Assembly: GCF_000004195.4 (NCBI RefSeq)
Contig: NC_030678.2
Coordinates: forward strand, 37,243,701-37,307,700
Direction of reading: 5' to 3'
Length of the DNA: 64,000 bases
Origin: Xenopus tropicalis
Lineage: Eukaryota > Chordata > Amphibia > Anura > Pipidae
Each line of letters starts with the position of its first letter. The first letter of the stretch is position 1. Made by a program: the position numbers and the translations under genes. Below, piece by piece: positions 23,221-36,405 of the stretch. The notes beneath the pieces were generated by a model that made no database searches, was not told the DNA's origin, and saw only the letters and a program-made list of their open reading frames with translations.

Positions 23221-24684
23221 AGAAAGGAAAAATGAAATCTGCAAAATGTTACAGTCTACTTGTAGTTTATAGTTTCTGGTGTGCACCTCACAGCTTTCTT
23301 GTCCAGCTCTTAAATAGGTACAAGTTCTTACTTCAGCTACCTGATGGACCAGTGCATGGTGGGGCCTATTTTCTTATACAGCAGGCATCTTTGAAACCAT
23401 TTCTGCAAACTTCTTAGTCTAATTTAGAATGCCATCACAAGTTTCCTTATTATCGAGTCACCTCTGAAGAGCCTTACATTCTGTCTTGAACTGGCTTGTT
23501 TCCAATTATTACTCATCATTCTCTCTGTTCCCGACCTTTGCCTGTTTGCTGCTTGACTTAATCTCTGGCCTAATTAATGTGTCTGAATCTTGCCCTGACT
23601 TTGCTAAAATACATGGATGCATGATAAAAATAATATATAAACTCTTTTAGTGCCCTTTGAAATTATTGACATAAAAGTAATTGATTTTTCTCTCCCAAAC
23701 TAGTGGGGTAATAGACTCCAATATATAATCCAAGCTTTCGTAGGTTTGGCACAAAGAAGGTGCCTTGGAAGTTATTGGACAAGAAACTAAGGTGTGTGAA
23801 TATGCTGAGACATGGCTTACAATTATTGCCAAAACCTGTTATACCTTAATTAAGGTAATTAATTCATAGTGGCTAGACTAAACCATGAGATTTAATGTTA
23901 ATTGTGATTGTATCTTTTTATTTAATCTATTTTAAAAAAGCATAATAATGTATTAGTTTTTTCTAATGTCAAAGATGGCTATTTGAGCTAAATAATTAGA
24001 CAAAAATGAACCTCTTAGCCAAACAATGCAAGATAAAGACAGTGTGAAACCTGTGATATTTGTCAATCCATTTCGGAGGCCACATCAGGTAATATCAGCC
24101 TATATCAGCCTAGATCATACTAACATGGGCCTGTTTATACTTGGTTATTACAGTAATTACTCTATATTTCACCAACTAACATAATATTTCTTGCTGATGA
24201 ATCCCATAACTTAAACAAAGGCAAAACACACCTATACCAAATATAGAATTTATTACTTTTATGTAATACAGAAAACGCCTGACAAGAGATCTCCCAAATA
24301 TCTTTAACTTTACATATGAAACAAAAGAAAGGGACCATTTTGTGAAATACATTTAATTTCTTTATGGTTTTTATTTTCCTGTAGTGTCTTGTACAATTTA
24401 GACATAACATTACTGCCCTAAAGCTGACAGTTCAAGCATATCATGACTGACAGTCTTTCTAGTCCTTTCAAAATCCTAAATTAGCCCCTGGCTCATAAAT
24501 CTTACTTTAGATACTGTTTAAATTTGTGAGACAGTTATCCATGTTCTTGTGTAAGAAAAGCAATACTTGCAAACAGTAGAGGTTATCTTTACAGTATCCT
24601 TTACTGTATTTTATCATGAGAGTAAGTCAAGAGAGGGTAAAACAATAGAAAGTTCTGATTTATAACTTCTGGGTGTTCTTATAT
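23221..24684. other. Non-coding sequence, nothing recognised
   Basis: No exon, RNA gene or repeat terminus was recognised. Confidence 0.4.
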
Positions 24685-25182
24685 TTAAAGGAGAAGGAAA
24701 GTTATTTTGGCATTTTACTGCCAATAGATTTTCCACATTAGTGCCACCTAGAACAAAATATTTACAGTATTCTGCAGAAACCATTACCATACCTGAGTAA
24801 ACAGCTTTCTCAGTTTGCTTAAGATAGCAGCAGCCATTTTAAGTAGCTTCCTTCCTGCTCCAGCTCTAGCTGTATAGCTGAGATGACACATTCCTAAGGT
24901 ATGGGGGAGGGAGTTCTTAGCATTCTGGTGGGAGGGGTAGCAGGAGAGGGGAGGTGGAAGCAGGAGAGGGGAGAGAGGAGAGAACTAAACAGACTCTGGC
25001 CCCGGGAATTAAGGATGTTTTTGACAGAGGAAGTCAGACACTGGAACATCATCTTTACAAAAAAGGAGACAAGAAATTCTGTGTTTCTTTTGATAGAGGA
25101 CATTACTACAAGGTCTTATGGCTGTATTTACATAGACCTTTCTTTTAAAGCTTACTTTTTTTTACCTTTCATTTTTCTTTAA
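24685..25182. mobile_element. T2-like MITE (TTAA-flanked)
   Basis: TTAA at 24685-24688 and 25179-25182, with ends TTAAAGGAGAAGGAAAG and CTTTCATTTTTCTTTAA. The body is the same subfamily as 9965-10443, including 'cattttactgccaatagat' and the purine-rich 'gggaggggtagcaggagag' tract. Confidence 0.8.
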
Positions 25183-27323
25183 AGTGGTTGGATAGAACAT
25201 ACCAAAAGCCATAGCAACAATGTAGCCAGGGCTACACGTTCATAATCAAAGTACCAACAGAGCCAAATCCATTAGGAATAGCAACTAAAGAGTCAATACT
25301 CTTGATAAATATAAAGACATCTGAACTTCTCTGTTAAAATAATAATGTTTGAATGTTTGTGCTGTAACTATACCTATTCCTTTTCCTAAACCATATTATG
25401 TCATTGCTTTATAAAGATCAGTATATCTACTCTGGGTGAATCACACAAATAGAAAGTCAATGTACTGAAAACAGAAATATTTTGACCTAGAATTGGCCCT
25501 TTTCTATTTATAAATAATATATTACAGTGGAATAATGCTATTTAAGTCTTCCTTACAGGTAAAATGATAAAAAAGTATGTTAGAATCAGATAGATTGGGC
25601 TAATTTTTCAACCAATCATGTAAACAGATACCAATCAAACTACAGATTGTGTAAATTAGTCTCACAGCACCATGGCATTGTTGAAGATAAATAAAAAATA
25701 AAAAGAACCCCCATCTATTTCACTAACCTTGAATTCCTGCGGCACACTTTCAGATTTTGTGATGATCCTGAAATACCATTCCATATCTGTAGCTGTGATG
25801 AGCTTCTGACAGCTATAGCTTCTGGGGATAAATGTTTAAATGTAAAGGAAGTCATTTTTAAGTGATGAACCTTGCAGTTTGTGAACTTTTTCTAAACTTA
25901 TGTAAGGATTTTCTTAAAAAGGTACAATAAAAGATTGTAGGTGAGCGGTCATAAAAAATGATCACAAAATAGATCAGAAGTAGGAAATAGGATAATTTCA
26001 ATAATGAAATTAAGGTCCTGGCTGACCATATTTTGACATGAAATTGTATATTTTTGTCTTTAGGTGAAACAATGGGTTCTGCTAAACAACTGCAAATAGT
26101 CCAGTTTAGTTTTTTTTGTAAATTAGATATATTAATGTGAATAACTGGTATTAAAATGAAATAAAGTTAAACATTACAGGTCATAACAGATAAATATGTC
26201 CTTTACTTTTTATACTAACACTATTCTTCCATATTCTATGAATAGTTGGGTGTACAGCAAACCACCTTTTGATTGAGGCAATAATAATAAACCCATTCAT
26301 GCCTAACATCTTTACAATGATATGTGCTTTTCTAACCTAACTACCAACGAACAACATGTATTTTTGATGCTTCTGTAGGGAACAAAATTGCCTGATAACC
26401 CACCATGCTTCCAATCATTGACATAAATGGACATCACAGACTATTTCTATTCTTGTCATTGAGACAAGGCACCTACAGTTAACCATATCCAAGGGCTCAT
26501 ATCTTAGTCCGAAGGTCACAGCATGCTTACCTGTATTACATTAGCTAGTGCTTGTTCAATGACGGAGTTCTGCTTCTTCATTGCTGTTAACATCTTTTTC
26601 CTTTAAAAGAGTACTACTGTAAAATATCTGCTTAGAACAAATATCATATCTGTGGGCAAGTGGATCAACATTAAAGCAAATTCTATTCACCCAGTTTTTA
26701 TTACTGACAATGGCACAGCATAGATTTCCAGTTATAAAGCATAAGTATATGCAACCCTTTTCTGGCACACCCTTCTAGAACAGGGTCACACTCCAGCATA
26801 CACAGATCATACAAACCTTGTAACCCTCAGCAGTATGAGTGGGAGAGACAGGGAAACCTAGGACTTTATTGCATGGTCCCCCTGATGGGTGCTACACCTT
26901 GAGGGACACACTGTCATTCACAGACAACTCTGCAATACTTACATTCTCTACGGAGGTATTGGTCATCTCCCACCAGTAGTGGGATGGTCTCTCTGTGCAC
27001 TGCTAATGTTTCAGGTATCTTCTATTTGCGTGCTGAGGTTAGCAGGATCAGCACCCTTTGTAATCATTTCCTTCCAGGTTCAGTCTTTTCTTAAGGCTCC
27101 TCACATCAATGAGGCACAGTTTCCACCTTCTGAATTGCTGTCTTGTTAGTGACATGCTGCCTATTCATCCCATATATAGGTGCTGTTGGATGGGCAGGAG
27201 CAGGGCAGCCTGGAAGATGGCTAGAATAGTCCCTATCTTGACCTCAGCAAGTCTGATACAGCTTTGATAAATGTTTAGGTTACATACACTATTCTATAAT
27301 AATTATATATATAGTTTTGCAAA
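25183..27323. other. Non-coding sequence; possible old LTR-like piece
   Basis: No exon was found. The segment 26770-27180 is more GC-balanced than its surroundings and has AATAAA on the minus strand near 26865 ('tttatt'). It could be an old solo LTR, but no paired copy or defined ends are visible. Confidence 0.3.
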
Positions 27324-27380
27324 CAGATGAGCGAATTAGATGAGTAAAATGAACCAGGTGAAAAAGTTCACTCATCGCTA
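27324..27380. mobile_element. Vestigial TAGTGATG-type MITE ends
   Basis: 'agatgagcgaatt' and 'aagttcactcatcgcta' are inverted-type ends about 60 bp apart, as if almost the whole interior of a TAGTGATG-family element had been lost. Confidence 0.35.
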
Positions 27381-28221
27381 ATCAGCAATGAGGAAAACTC
27401 CATCTTTGAAGATTGTTTATCAAAGGATTAAAATTGATTTATTGACCCAATACTAACAAAAATCTAACATTGAATGTTGGAAGGAATTATATAATGCAGG
27501 AATGTTGGCTCAGACACTCACTCATCTATTGACCACTGTAGAGATGGAAAAGATTTACATTGAAGCAATTCTCATCCAGTTGGATACAATTTCAATGTAC
27601 ATATAGCTGGATCAAACTGATACCATTTTGCCTTTGACCAAATTAACTTATGTAAATGGAGTAAAGTCTCTATTATGAACATGGCCTTAATTGAAAAAGC
27701 TGTCACTAACAAAATCAATCTCAAATTTAAAGTATAAAATAGAAGTTATTTTGTACCATATTCCAGATACTAATGTGTTTTTTCTACTTGTGCAACCTTT
27801 CCCTAAAGGGGATGGATTTCAATGAAAGTTAATTGCTAAGGATGGATGATGTTTGTCACTAGGCAATTTGTAAGTAAATAGAAAAGGTACATGGGAAGAT
27901 ATATGTGGTTCTTCCCTTATTATTCATTGCATAGTCTGTAAAAGCTGAAATCTATAACTTTAAGAATACAATGTTAAGCATAACCATTTTTAAATATTGA
28001 ATGTTTAACTCATATTTATTTTTCTGTGTCTTACCATGTAATATGTCTGGAATCTAATACCTAGATGATATATGGAAGACAAATACTGACATCTCAGAGA
28101 GACCTATATATGTATGTGCAATATTACCTGTATGTTTTTTAAACCCATCTGTGTTGTACCTAAGTTGTTTATATACTAGTAAATAATTATGTAAAATCAG
28201 TACTTTTGAGAGGTGAACATA
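27381..28221. other. Non-coding sequence, nothing recognised
   Basis: No exon, RNA gene or repeat end was seen. Confidence 0.4.
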
Positions 28222-28335
28222 TAGAGATAGATAGATAGTATTAGCTATTAGGTAGGTAGGTAGATAGATAGATAAATAGATAGGTAGAAAGATAGATGAT
28301 AGTATTTGCTATAAGATAGAGATAGAGAGAGTGTT
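28222..28335. repeat. Imperfect GATA/GGTA microsatellite
   Basis: Blocks of 'gatagata' and 'ggtaggta' are interrupted by 'gtattagctatta' and by 'gtatttgctataagata'. The interruption repeats, which suggests one internal duplication of the tract. Confidence 0.8.
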
Positions 28336-29045
28336 TGCTATTACGTAAGATTAATGGCAGTAGCTATCATTCCAGTAAAGGTTTAATCAGTGCTTTCATT
28401 GCAAGGATATATTAAGAATAATTCTTCAATAGTTGTATTGATCCAGATGACAAGAGACATATAATTAACAGGATTTTGCATTGAGGGGAGTGTTCTTTGT
28501 GACATTTGTTATCTCTAGATGTCAAGCTAGTGGTAAGAACAACTTTCCATTTTGCTATGGTTGATGATGGAGCAGTGGTTAGATTCAAGCTGTAGCTCCC
28601 ATTATGCTAACTTCTGTTAGGTGACTCCTGTGGTGCCCAATAAAAAGGGCAAGTATTTAAGAGTTTTAACACTGAAAAAGCAAGTTGCAGGTAAAACTTA
28701 GTCCCAATAGAAATGCCTAAAGAAACATTAGAATTCTTAATGAATCAGATGTGAGTTTAGGATTCACCAGACCAGGGCTGACATTGACACAGTTGGCCAG
28801 TTTGCATATATAGACATGTTTAAAAATATTGACATAAGTCAATGTGGAGGAGATATATGTACAGTATATATATATATAATTGTATGCAACACAGGTATCC
28901 AGTTTAGAGTGGATCATAGCCTTAACTTGTAAAAAAGTGGGGACGTATAACTTATTTATATTCATAACTGTATAGTAGTTATGTCACTGCAGCCATTTTG
29001 AAATCTTTGTGGACTTGAACCCCTGTGCACACACACCATAAATTC
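28336..29045. other. Non-coding sequence, nothing recognised
   Basis: A TA tract lies at about 28856-28880. No gene is supported. Confidence 0.4.
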
Positions 29046-29053
29046 TTATTTAA

Positions 29054-29380
29054 TAGTAATGTGCGGGGCAACAAAAAGTGGACCCTAATCCACTGCTCCA
29101 CCACCTGCACCCAACCTTAACCTGGCACACCTCAGAATTTATAGATCTGTGTGCGCCCCACTATGAGATCACAGAAGGGGGTTTGGACAAGCAGGCATGA
29201 ATCTATAAGGGGAGCTCACCAGAAGTGGAAGTCGGGACAGTAAGGTGGTGGGCAAGGAGAGTGGAAGGAAAAGCTCAACCTGAATCCGACCGTGACCTGT
29301 CAATGGTGTGCAAAATTTGGCCCAAACACGCCCGACATGCGGGTAAAACCAAGGGTCCCAGGCTGGCCCTCACATCACTA
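29054..29380. mobile_element. hAT-like MITE (TAGTGATGTGCGGG type)
   Basis: Left end TAGTAATGTGCGGGG, right end CCCTCACATCACTA. The flanking 8-mers are TTATTTAA (29046-29053) and TTATGTAA (29381-29388), one mismatch apart, as expected of a target duplication. The interior is GC-richer than the flanks. It is related by its ends to the TAGTGATGGGC elements but has a different body. Confidence 0.7.
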
Positions 29381-29388
29381 TTATGTAA

Positions 29389-32300
29389 TATACTGTAAAG
29401 TATAATGTCCCCTTGCTGTTTTTGGCCACCTAACCCCTAAATGATCTCCAACATGTATAGATTTAACAAGGCATGTCACATATACATACACACCCCTACA
29501 CATACATAACTAAGTTATAATTTTTCCTGCAAATTATATATGTATATTAAACAGCAATTACTTATACTTATATTTTCAATGTAAAGGAAGGAGGATAGAA
29601 AAAAATCAACAAATAACACCAGCTTGACCCACTGAATGCAGATAAGAGATTGCAGAATAAACTGTCATGGAGACTATAATTAAGAAATCAAGTGCCACAA
29701 CCTGAATGTAATAGCAAAGAAATAAGACCTATAATTGCAAATTATTCATGCTTTAGTAGATCGGCACAACTCTGTTTATGGATACGCATATACGTATGCT
29801 AAAAAAGAGCAATTACTACATTTCATTATTTTAACCTTTTCCCAATTGCTTGCCTTACATACATGTTTGTATGTCCTGCTGAAGAGCTCTATTATGCAAC
29901 AGGATGAATAGAGAAGTGGTGAGCAGCCATTCGAAATTAAGTATGTGGCCAAATACTTTCTTATTGTGCATGTTTGGCTGTATAAATAATCAAACAATAA
30001 ATTAATTAACTCATTTAGCTAACACTGTTATTTTCTTTACTACTGAGAATAAGGGCCATTTCCATATTTCCGTATTATACGTTAGTGGCACACAGGGCTG
30101 TTTTGCATAGCAGATCTCTGTGCCTTTACACCAGTAGACAAACCTGTGCCTCACTAGCCTTACTCAGTTACTCAGTCTAAAAACATCCAAAATGTATATG
30201 AATGTACTAGACCGTAGACTGTAGAAATGTATGGTGCTGTGTCTGTTATAATAAAACATTACATTGTACTTCATGGTTATTTTTAAAATAACTGAAAAAA
30301 TGCAAGAAAAACACAGCAAAAAAATACCCATTCACTGCATGAATCCATATTGATGGCAACAAAATCCTATTTATTTCATGTTTACATTTTTTTTAGAAGA
30401 CCTAAGGTATGGTGACCAAATTATGGCAAGATACCTTATGCATAAAACGCCAGGTCCCAAGCTTTCTGCATAATAGACTCCATTGAATTATTATTACAGC
30501 CTTTATAGTGGTAGTGTTAGCAACTGCTGAGATAAGTGATCCAAGACACTTCTTCTCTATAAAGTCACTCATCAGTCCTGGGCATATCCATGTGGGGTTA
30601 TACATTACTTAGTGTTTCGGCTGTTAAGATATGAAATTTTAAGCAATATCAAGTACCCTACACTAACTTGCTTATCTTGGTACTACTACTAGTTAACTCT
30701 ATGATAACATTTGCTGCTGGCTTCAAATAAGATGTTCTAGATTATGATTTGTTTCATCTCTCTGGTATCTCAGTTTGGCTTGGTTCATCAGCTAATGCTC
30801 ACTGCGCTGTTTCTCTGTAGCACATTTGGATAACATTTGTGCTTGCAGACTACTTCTTAACATTTAATTTTAACTCATCCTGATATTTTTTATTTTTACT
30901 ATCATTTCCTAGTCAGTTAGAAAAGCTGCTGAAAACTCAAGGGTGAAAGCCAAGTATTTTGTAAATTGTCCCAATGGTGCCTTGTTACATAAATTACATC
31001 TGCACATTCAGAGCTTAGATGCAACATATTAATTAGGTTTCTGCTTATTTACAACCCCCCGATTGTCTAAAGCCTGAGTACTGAAACAGGTCTAGATCAG
31101 GCCATTGTATAATCTCTCTGAAGCGTTTCTTGATCCGCTATTATACATAACGAAATCCAAGTCATTTTATTTCATCTCGCTCTATATGCAAATACATAGC
31201 TTAGCAAATGACCAAAGCCATAACTGATTTTAATTTACATTTATGAGGGGAGAATAAAAGGGAGAACAAGTTGTAAATAACAGCAGCAACATTCTTATGC
31301 TCATTATTTATAAAACACTGCCAATGCCCTACTGACACTGCATACTACATGTGCAGGACATGCAAAGCAAGGGTGTCCCGAGGGATACAAGGCACAAAGG
31401 AGCCCTATATCAACTCCAGCACTTGTACCCAGGGCCACCATCAGAAATCAAATGGCCCAAACTACTAATTTAGCAGGGCCCTGCCCCCAGGGTGCCTCAA
31501 TTATTTACTCATTGGTCACCTGGCCAGAGGACCCTGCCAACAAGTTTGATTGAATGGGCCCAAAGAAACTTGTTGTTGACACTGCTCTATATATATTTTG
31601 TGAGACGTATATTGCATTCAATGAAGACGAGTGATGAGTGTGAAAATAGATAAAGTATATAATTTTAAAGTGATGGTAAAATAATATTTAATATAAAGTA
31701 ATCTCAGGGAATAACCAAACAAACAATACATTCACAATAAAGTCACAAAAATGTGCCAGTTCCACGATATGTGCACCATTTCTTTGGGCACTGAAAGCAG
31801 TAATTTGGCAGTGCAGATATAGGTTTTATTACCTGAAACGTATCATCCAGGAATACAGCAATGCAATCTTTTATTTTTTTTTTACTGTTTTCATCTAATT
31901 TATAATCAAAATATTAAAATTTGATTATAGGGAAAAACAATCCTGCTGTGCTTCTGGGAAGAAGTAGAATGATACAAGCATACAAGACACTGAGGGATTT
32001 AATTTCATTATTGTAGTCAGGCAAACGAAAACGTCAAAAGCATAGGATAGACAAAAACTACTTTCAATGAAAAAGTCATTAGCCAATAATTTTAAAACCA
32101 TTGAACATTTGGACAGAAGTTAGAATTCTATTTTTTTTTATTAAGTTAAGAAAAATAACTGTTGTGTCAACATGCCCTTTAATTCTCTATGTTACTGAAA
32201 ACAGGCCACATGGATCAAAATAGTCTCAAATGTAGCCATGTTTATACAAACTTGCCTTGTGATTCAGAGCATGTGTTTTTATAGTAATTGCTCTTCAGCC

Positions 32301-34945
32301 ACAGTGAGTGATAAAAAATGCTGCTACTACTGTTATTTTGGTAAAGAACTATTTAGAACTTTATTGACTTTCCAATATTGCGGGCCAGTACATGATATAC
32401 TGTACTGCACATTGATGGGCCAGATTTTATCAAAATCACATTGTTATATCCAGCAATCTATAAAGGCTCAATAGCAGGCAGATGGCCATATAAATACATT
32501 GAAGGGCTACATCCAGCTCTGGGGGACACCAATTTGACAGCTCCGAGTTAGACATTTAAGACAGACATACACTGTCAAGCTGTCAGGTCTTCAACCTACA
32601 CTACAGGAAACTGCAGAAAATAATTTCTGAATAACTTCTAAAATATCCAAGTACTGCCTCACAATATTACCAACTTGGTAAAAGAACTATACAGAAATAG
32701 ATAGCAGTACCTATCTCTACAATTGTCAGATCCCTATTTCAAGCCAAACACAAAGGTCTGCTGGCCATCTGTTTTAGCTTGGTTTCATTGAGTGAATATC
32801 CATAAAACAAAAAACATACGCCAAATATTGTAAAAAAAAAAGGCCCTAAAATAGGGAATACTCACAGAATATGAAATCCCGAAAACCCGACACAATCCTT
32901 TCTGTAATATTGTCCTACAGAAACCAAGATTTTTTATTAGATCCAGCAAAGTGAATTCCTACAAAGGAAGGTGCTATCAAAAGTATCACAGTCATAGCAT
33001 TGAATTAACTTTTTGATTAATTTCAATTGGACTACAGGCCAAACTGAAGGATATTGTCTGCAAGAAAGGTTACATGCATTTGTTTCATTAATTCAAACCA
33101 ATGGCCTGAATGAGTGGAAGTGAAAAGAAGTGAGGATTAGCTGTCACCTTTGCCAATGCCAAGAGCCTAGAGGGTTCATTTACATAATGCACCAAGCCCT
33201 TATGTCTTCATTAAATTGTGCTAACTTCTGATGATATGTATTATTCAATATTATTTCCCAGACTTTGATCATTCTATTAAAGTGGAAAAAACGCATCCAA
33301 GAAAGAAAGCCACCTCAAGACTAACCCACAAACTCAAAACTACCTACTTGCCGCAATTATAACTTAAACCAGAATTCTGCTGTTATAATGATTTTTAGCA
33401 TTTATTGGTTTCATTTTTATATAAAGTAAATTTGCAGATATTAATTCTTTGCTGATGACATTCTAGCTTACCTTTACTGGGAATATAAAAGGCCAGTTAC
33501 TCAGTGTACTTTCGGAGTCAGCCCATTATTTCCTCCGTATTGGGAAAATTCTAAAAAAAGACACTTTTGTGACTTCGCTTATAATTTAACAAGGTTCTTT
33601 GTAAATGTGTTTAGATTTTTTCGGGCACTAAATATATGGTCCTGCCTTGAGTTGCTTATTTATATTTATAAAATCATGAAGAGCTATAGAAAAACATAGT
33701 TAAAATGAGACAGTTTTGAATGATAGAAAGTCCTTCTCTGCAGGAAATTCAGCTTTACCTTGAGCAAAATAATTGATGATGAAAATCCTGGAACTTAAGA
33801 AGGAATGCTTAAATAAACAGTTTGCATGCACAGTTGCAGAGTTTATGTACCGTTTTCAAGGTAAAACATTTATATTAATGACTTCACCTAGAAGGACTTT
33901 ATAGTTAAGGTGACATGAAATTTCGGTATTTTCTGAGGTTTAAAAGGAAAGTTCTCCGGAAGAGTCTGCATAAATGATATGCTCTCCGTTTTAATTTCAT
34001 TTTTATGTCAGTTATAAAATGTTAATTGTACTGATACCCATGTTCTTATGAGTGCAGCAATGTAATGAGGATATACCTCATCACTTTCAGGATATGGCAT
34101 ATCAGTATATTTTCAGGATAAAAAACATGCTTGGTTTTCTGTATCATTAGCTCTTTACTAGAGAAACGTGTATGAGCATTCGTAATTTTAAGAAGCTTGA
34201 AATCTTAAGTGTGCCATGTATTAAATAACGATAGCTCAGTGAAACTCAGTAGCAACTCTTTGTAACCCGAAGCAAGCAATTATAGGTGTGACATGAGATT
34301 AAAGGCACAGAGCAATACGTTTTGTACATCTTAAATCCCGGATAAGCAGATGCAAGCTTTAAAGCCAATTATACAGCTAATATTGCATATAATAATTCTT
34401 TATTTGTATCTACTACTGTACTAATATGCAAACATGTATTATGATTGTCAATAGGATATTTTTATTGTGACGAGAGGAAGATTTTTGACCCTTTGCTGTC
34501 AGAAAAAGTAGTCGAAGACTGTTCTGTGGCATGAGGCATAAGAGTTCAGCAGCAGAGTTGAGCTCTAACATCCCACAAAATCATTAATCCCTAAAACCGA
34601 ACTAGCATTGCCTTATCATTAATGCAATGGAAGTTAATAGGATCTTGGATCTCTTTGGTAGGACTATTTTTCATGTTAATAATTATTGACAATGCAGGAC
34701 ACAGAGTGCATGCTGCAATCTCTTGTTGCTGAATGGCTGTAGCCCTCTAGGCTCTGATTTGGAATCACATTCTGTATTGGCAGAACTTTACCCAAGAGGG
34801 TTGTCAGGGGAAGGTACATTCCCTGCCCCCTCCTGTTACCCATCAACTTACTTGCAAGTCATTCAGACAAGAGAGTGCTAGGAGGTGCTCTTGTACTTGT
34901 TCCCCAGGGAAACATAATTGACCCCTACTGTGATTTACTAGTGAC
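29389..34945. other. Longest repeat-poor interval, possible conserved non-coding DNA
   Basis: Only one likely hAT fragment is seen in 5.5 kb (31432-31590, starting 'cagggccaccatcag'). The remainder has no simple repeats of note. Segments 30690-31250 and 33900-34500 are rich in homeodomain-type TTAATTA or ATTA motifs and contain octamer-like ATGCAAAT (31185-31192). No open reading frame or splice-flanked exon is convincing. Whether it is conserved cannot be judged from one sequence. Confidence 0.35.
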
Positions 34946-35128
34946 TAGTGATGAGTTAATTTGTCCTGTTTTGCTTTACTGTACAATTTGCAAAATAGGG
35001 AAAATTTGCGAAATGCATTGAAGTCAATGGCGGTTTTTCACTGTGACTTTTTTTCCATTCTTTGGCATCTTTTTTTTAGCTCAAAATACATTGGAGTCTA
35101 TGGGTGCAAAAAATTTAGCTCATTGCTA
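34946..35128. mobile_element. TAGTGATG-family MITE
   Basis: Ends TAGTGATGAGTTAATTT and AAATTTAGCTCATTGCTA form a 17-bp imperfect inverted repeat. The interior has 'attgaagtcaatggcggtttttcac' type sequence. No clean 8-bp duplication remains. Confidence 0.65.
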
Positions 35129-35802
35129 TTAGTAATGCAAAAATAATTTGTAGATGTTAGCCACTTGTTTTATATAGATTTTATTACTAAGGGTAACAAT
35201 GGTAAAAAAAAATATAAGATTTTGTAAATATTCCTCTTAGTTTCATGCTATATTTCCAGCACATCCCAAAGTCCTTTATTAAGATGGTAATCACATAAGG
35301 ACCTGCTTCTATTTGCTGTTACATTTTAACAATTACAAAGCCCAAAGCTGAACAATTTCATGTATACAAAACATTATTACTAAGAAGTCTGTCAAATTTT
35401 GCTTCGAGAAACTCTGTAAACTAGAGGCAGCTAGAATGAATAAGAAACATAGTTAAGGCATACACTAATTAGAACTTCACTACAAAACAGTTTCAGCCCC
35501 ACTAGAAAAGATGATTTTGACTGGCAAAATACTGTTATTATCCTTTTATACTGTACTATGAAGTGCTCAAATTTTCCACAACAATTCACAGATAGTGTGT
35601 GATCATGCATTTCAATTCCTTTACGAGTGGAGCAGTCTGATATACCTACTGGAAGCACAAAGAAGAATGGGTTCAAAATAAACAGAAGACATTCTTTTAC
35701 AAGTATGTTTTTGGTCTGTGGAAGGATTCTGTGAAATTCCCAATAATGCTGAAAGAGGATGCATAGAGTGTCATGTTCAGGATCTCAACATTCCAGTTAC
35801 AC
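35129..35802. other. Non-coding sequence, nothing recognised
   Basis: No exon or repeat end recognised. Confidence 0.4.
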
Positions 35803-35876
35803 AGATACATAGTTAACTTGGGTTAAAAAAAAGACCAAAGTCTATTAAGTTCAACCCCTCCAAATGACCCCCAGTG
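35803..35876 (-). mobile_element. CR1-like LINE 3' end, part 1 of 2
   Basis: 'acatagttaacttgggtt' and 'gaccaaagtctattaagttc' match the 3' end found at 51890-51955, also on the minus strand. The LINE resumes at 36406 after other insertions. Confidence 0.65.
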
Positions 35877-36012
35877 TATATACAGTATATATATAGGTCC
35901 CAGACCAGGACCGAAACATCGATGTGATGTATTTTTATAATGCAATAAATTGAAGTGGACATTAATGGAGTGCGCAGTACTTTCGGTGAGATATATATAT
36001 ATATATATATAT
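35877..36012 (+). mobile_element. Penelope-like tail, 5'-truncated hammerhead motif
   Basis: Stem II (GGTCC/GGACC), GAAAC and 'atcgatgtgatg' are present at 35896-35925, but the 5' core and stem I strand are replaced by a TA tract. The tail 'ataatgcaataaattgaag' and 'attaatggagtgcgcag' follows, and then a second TA tract. This uninterrupted tail is the reference for the split copy at 39337-39416 and 46045-46072. Confidence 0.6.
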
Positions 36013-36184
36013 CCATAAGGAGGCAGATGGCTTCAGAAAATTCTACCCAGGTGCACAGTAAAAATCATAGAGTCAACAAAAAATTCACTGGAATTTTTAG
36101 TGAAAAACCAAACGTATGTTCAGTAGGAACATACAGCTACTGAATACACATTTGGAAAGAATCCCGTTGTTACTGTTTTTTTTG
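36013..36184. other. Short spacer between inserted elements
   Basis: No repeat end or gene was recognised. It lies inside the region that interrupts the LINE. Confidence 0.35.
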
Positions 36185-36405
36185 CAAATTTTATCGTCAG
36201 TTATAGATTTGCTGCAGATTTCCTCACTGGCAATTTTTTTTGCTAAACTGCTGCAAAAATTTGCAGTGTGAGAAAAAAGTCACAGTTGCATCAAATAAGT
36301 TGCGATTACATCAAATAAGTTGTGATCACATTAAAAATTGTGCAGTTGGCGACATTTGCAGTTTCACCAATTTCTCAGTGAAACAGGACAGATTCACACA
36401 TCACT
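36185..36405. mobile_element. Diverged TAGTGATG-family MITE
   Basis: The right end 'gattcacacatcacta' and interior 'gttgcgattacatcaaataag' repeats fit the family. The left end is decayed. Confidence 0.5.

Noticed and set aside
26770..27180. Possible solo LTR
   Set aside because: It has an AATAAA and balanced base composition but no paired ends or second copy in the window, so I did not call it as a feature of its own.
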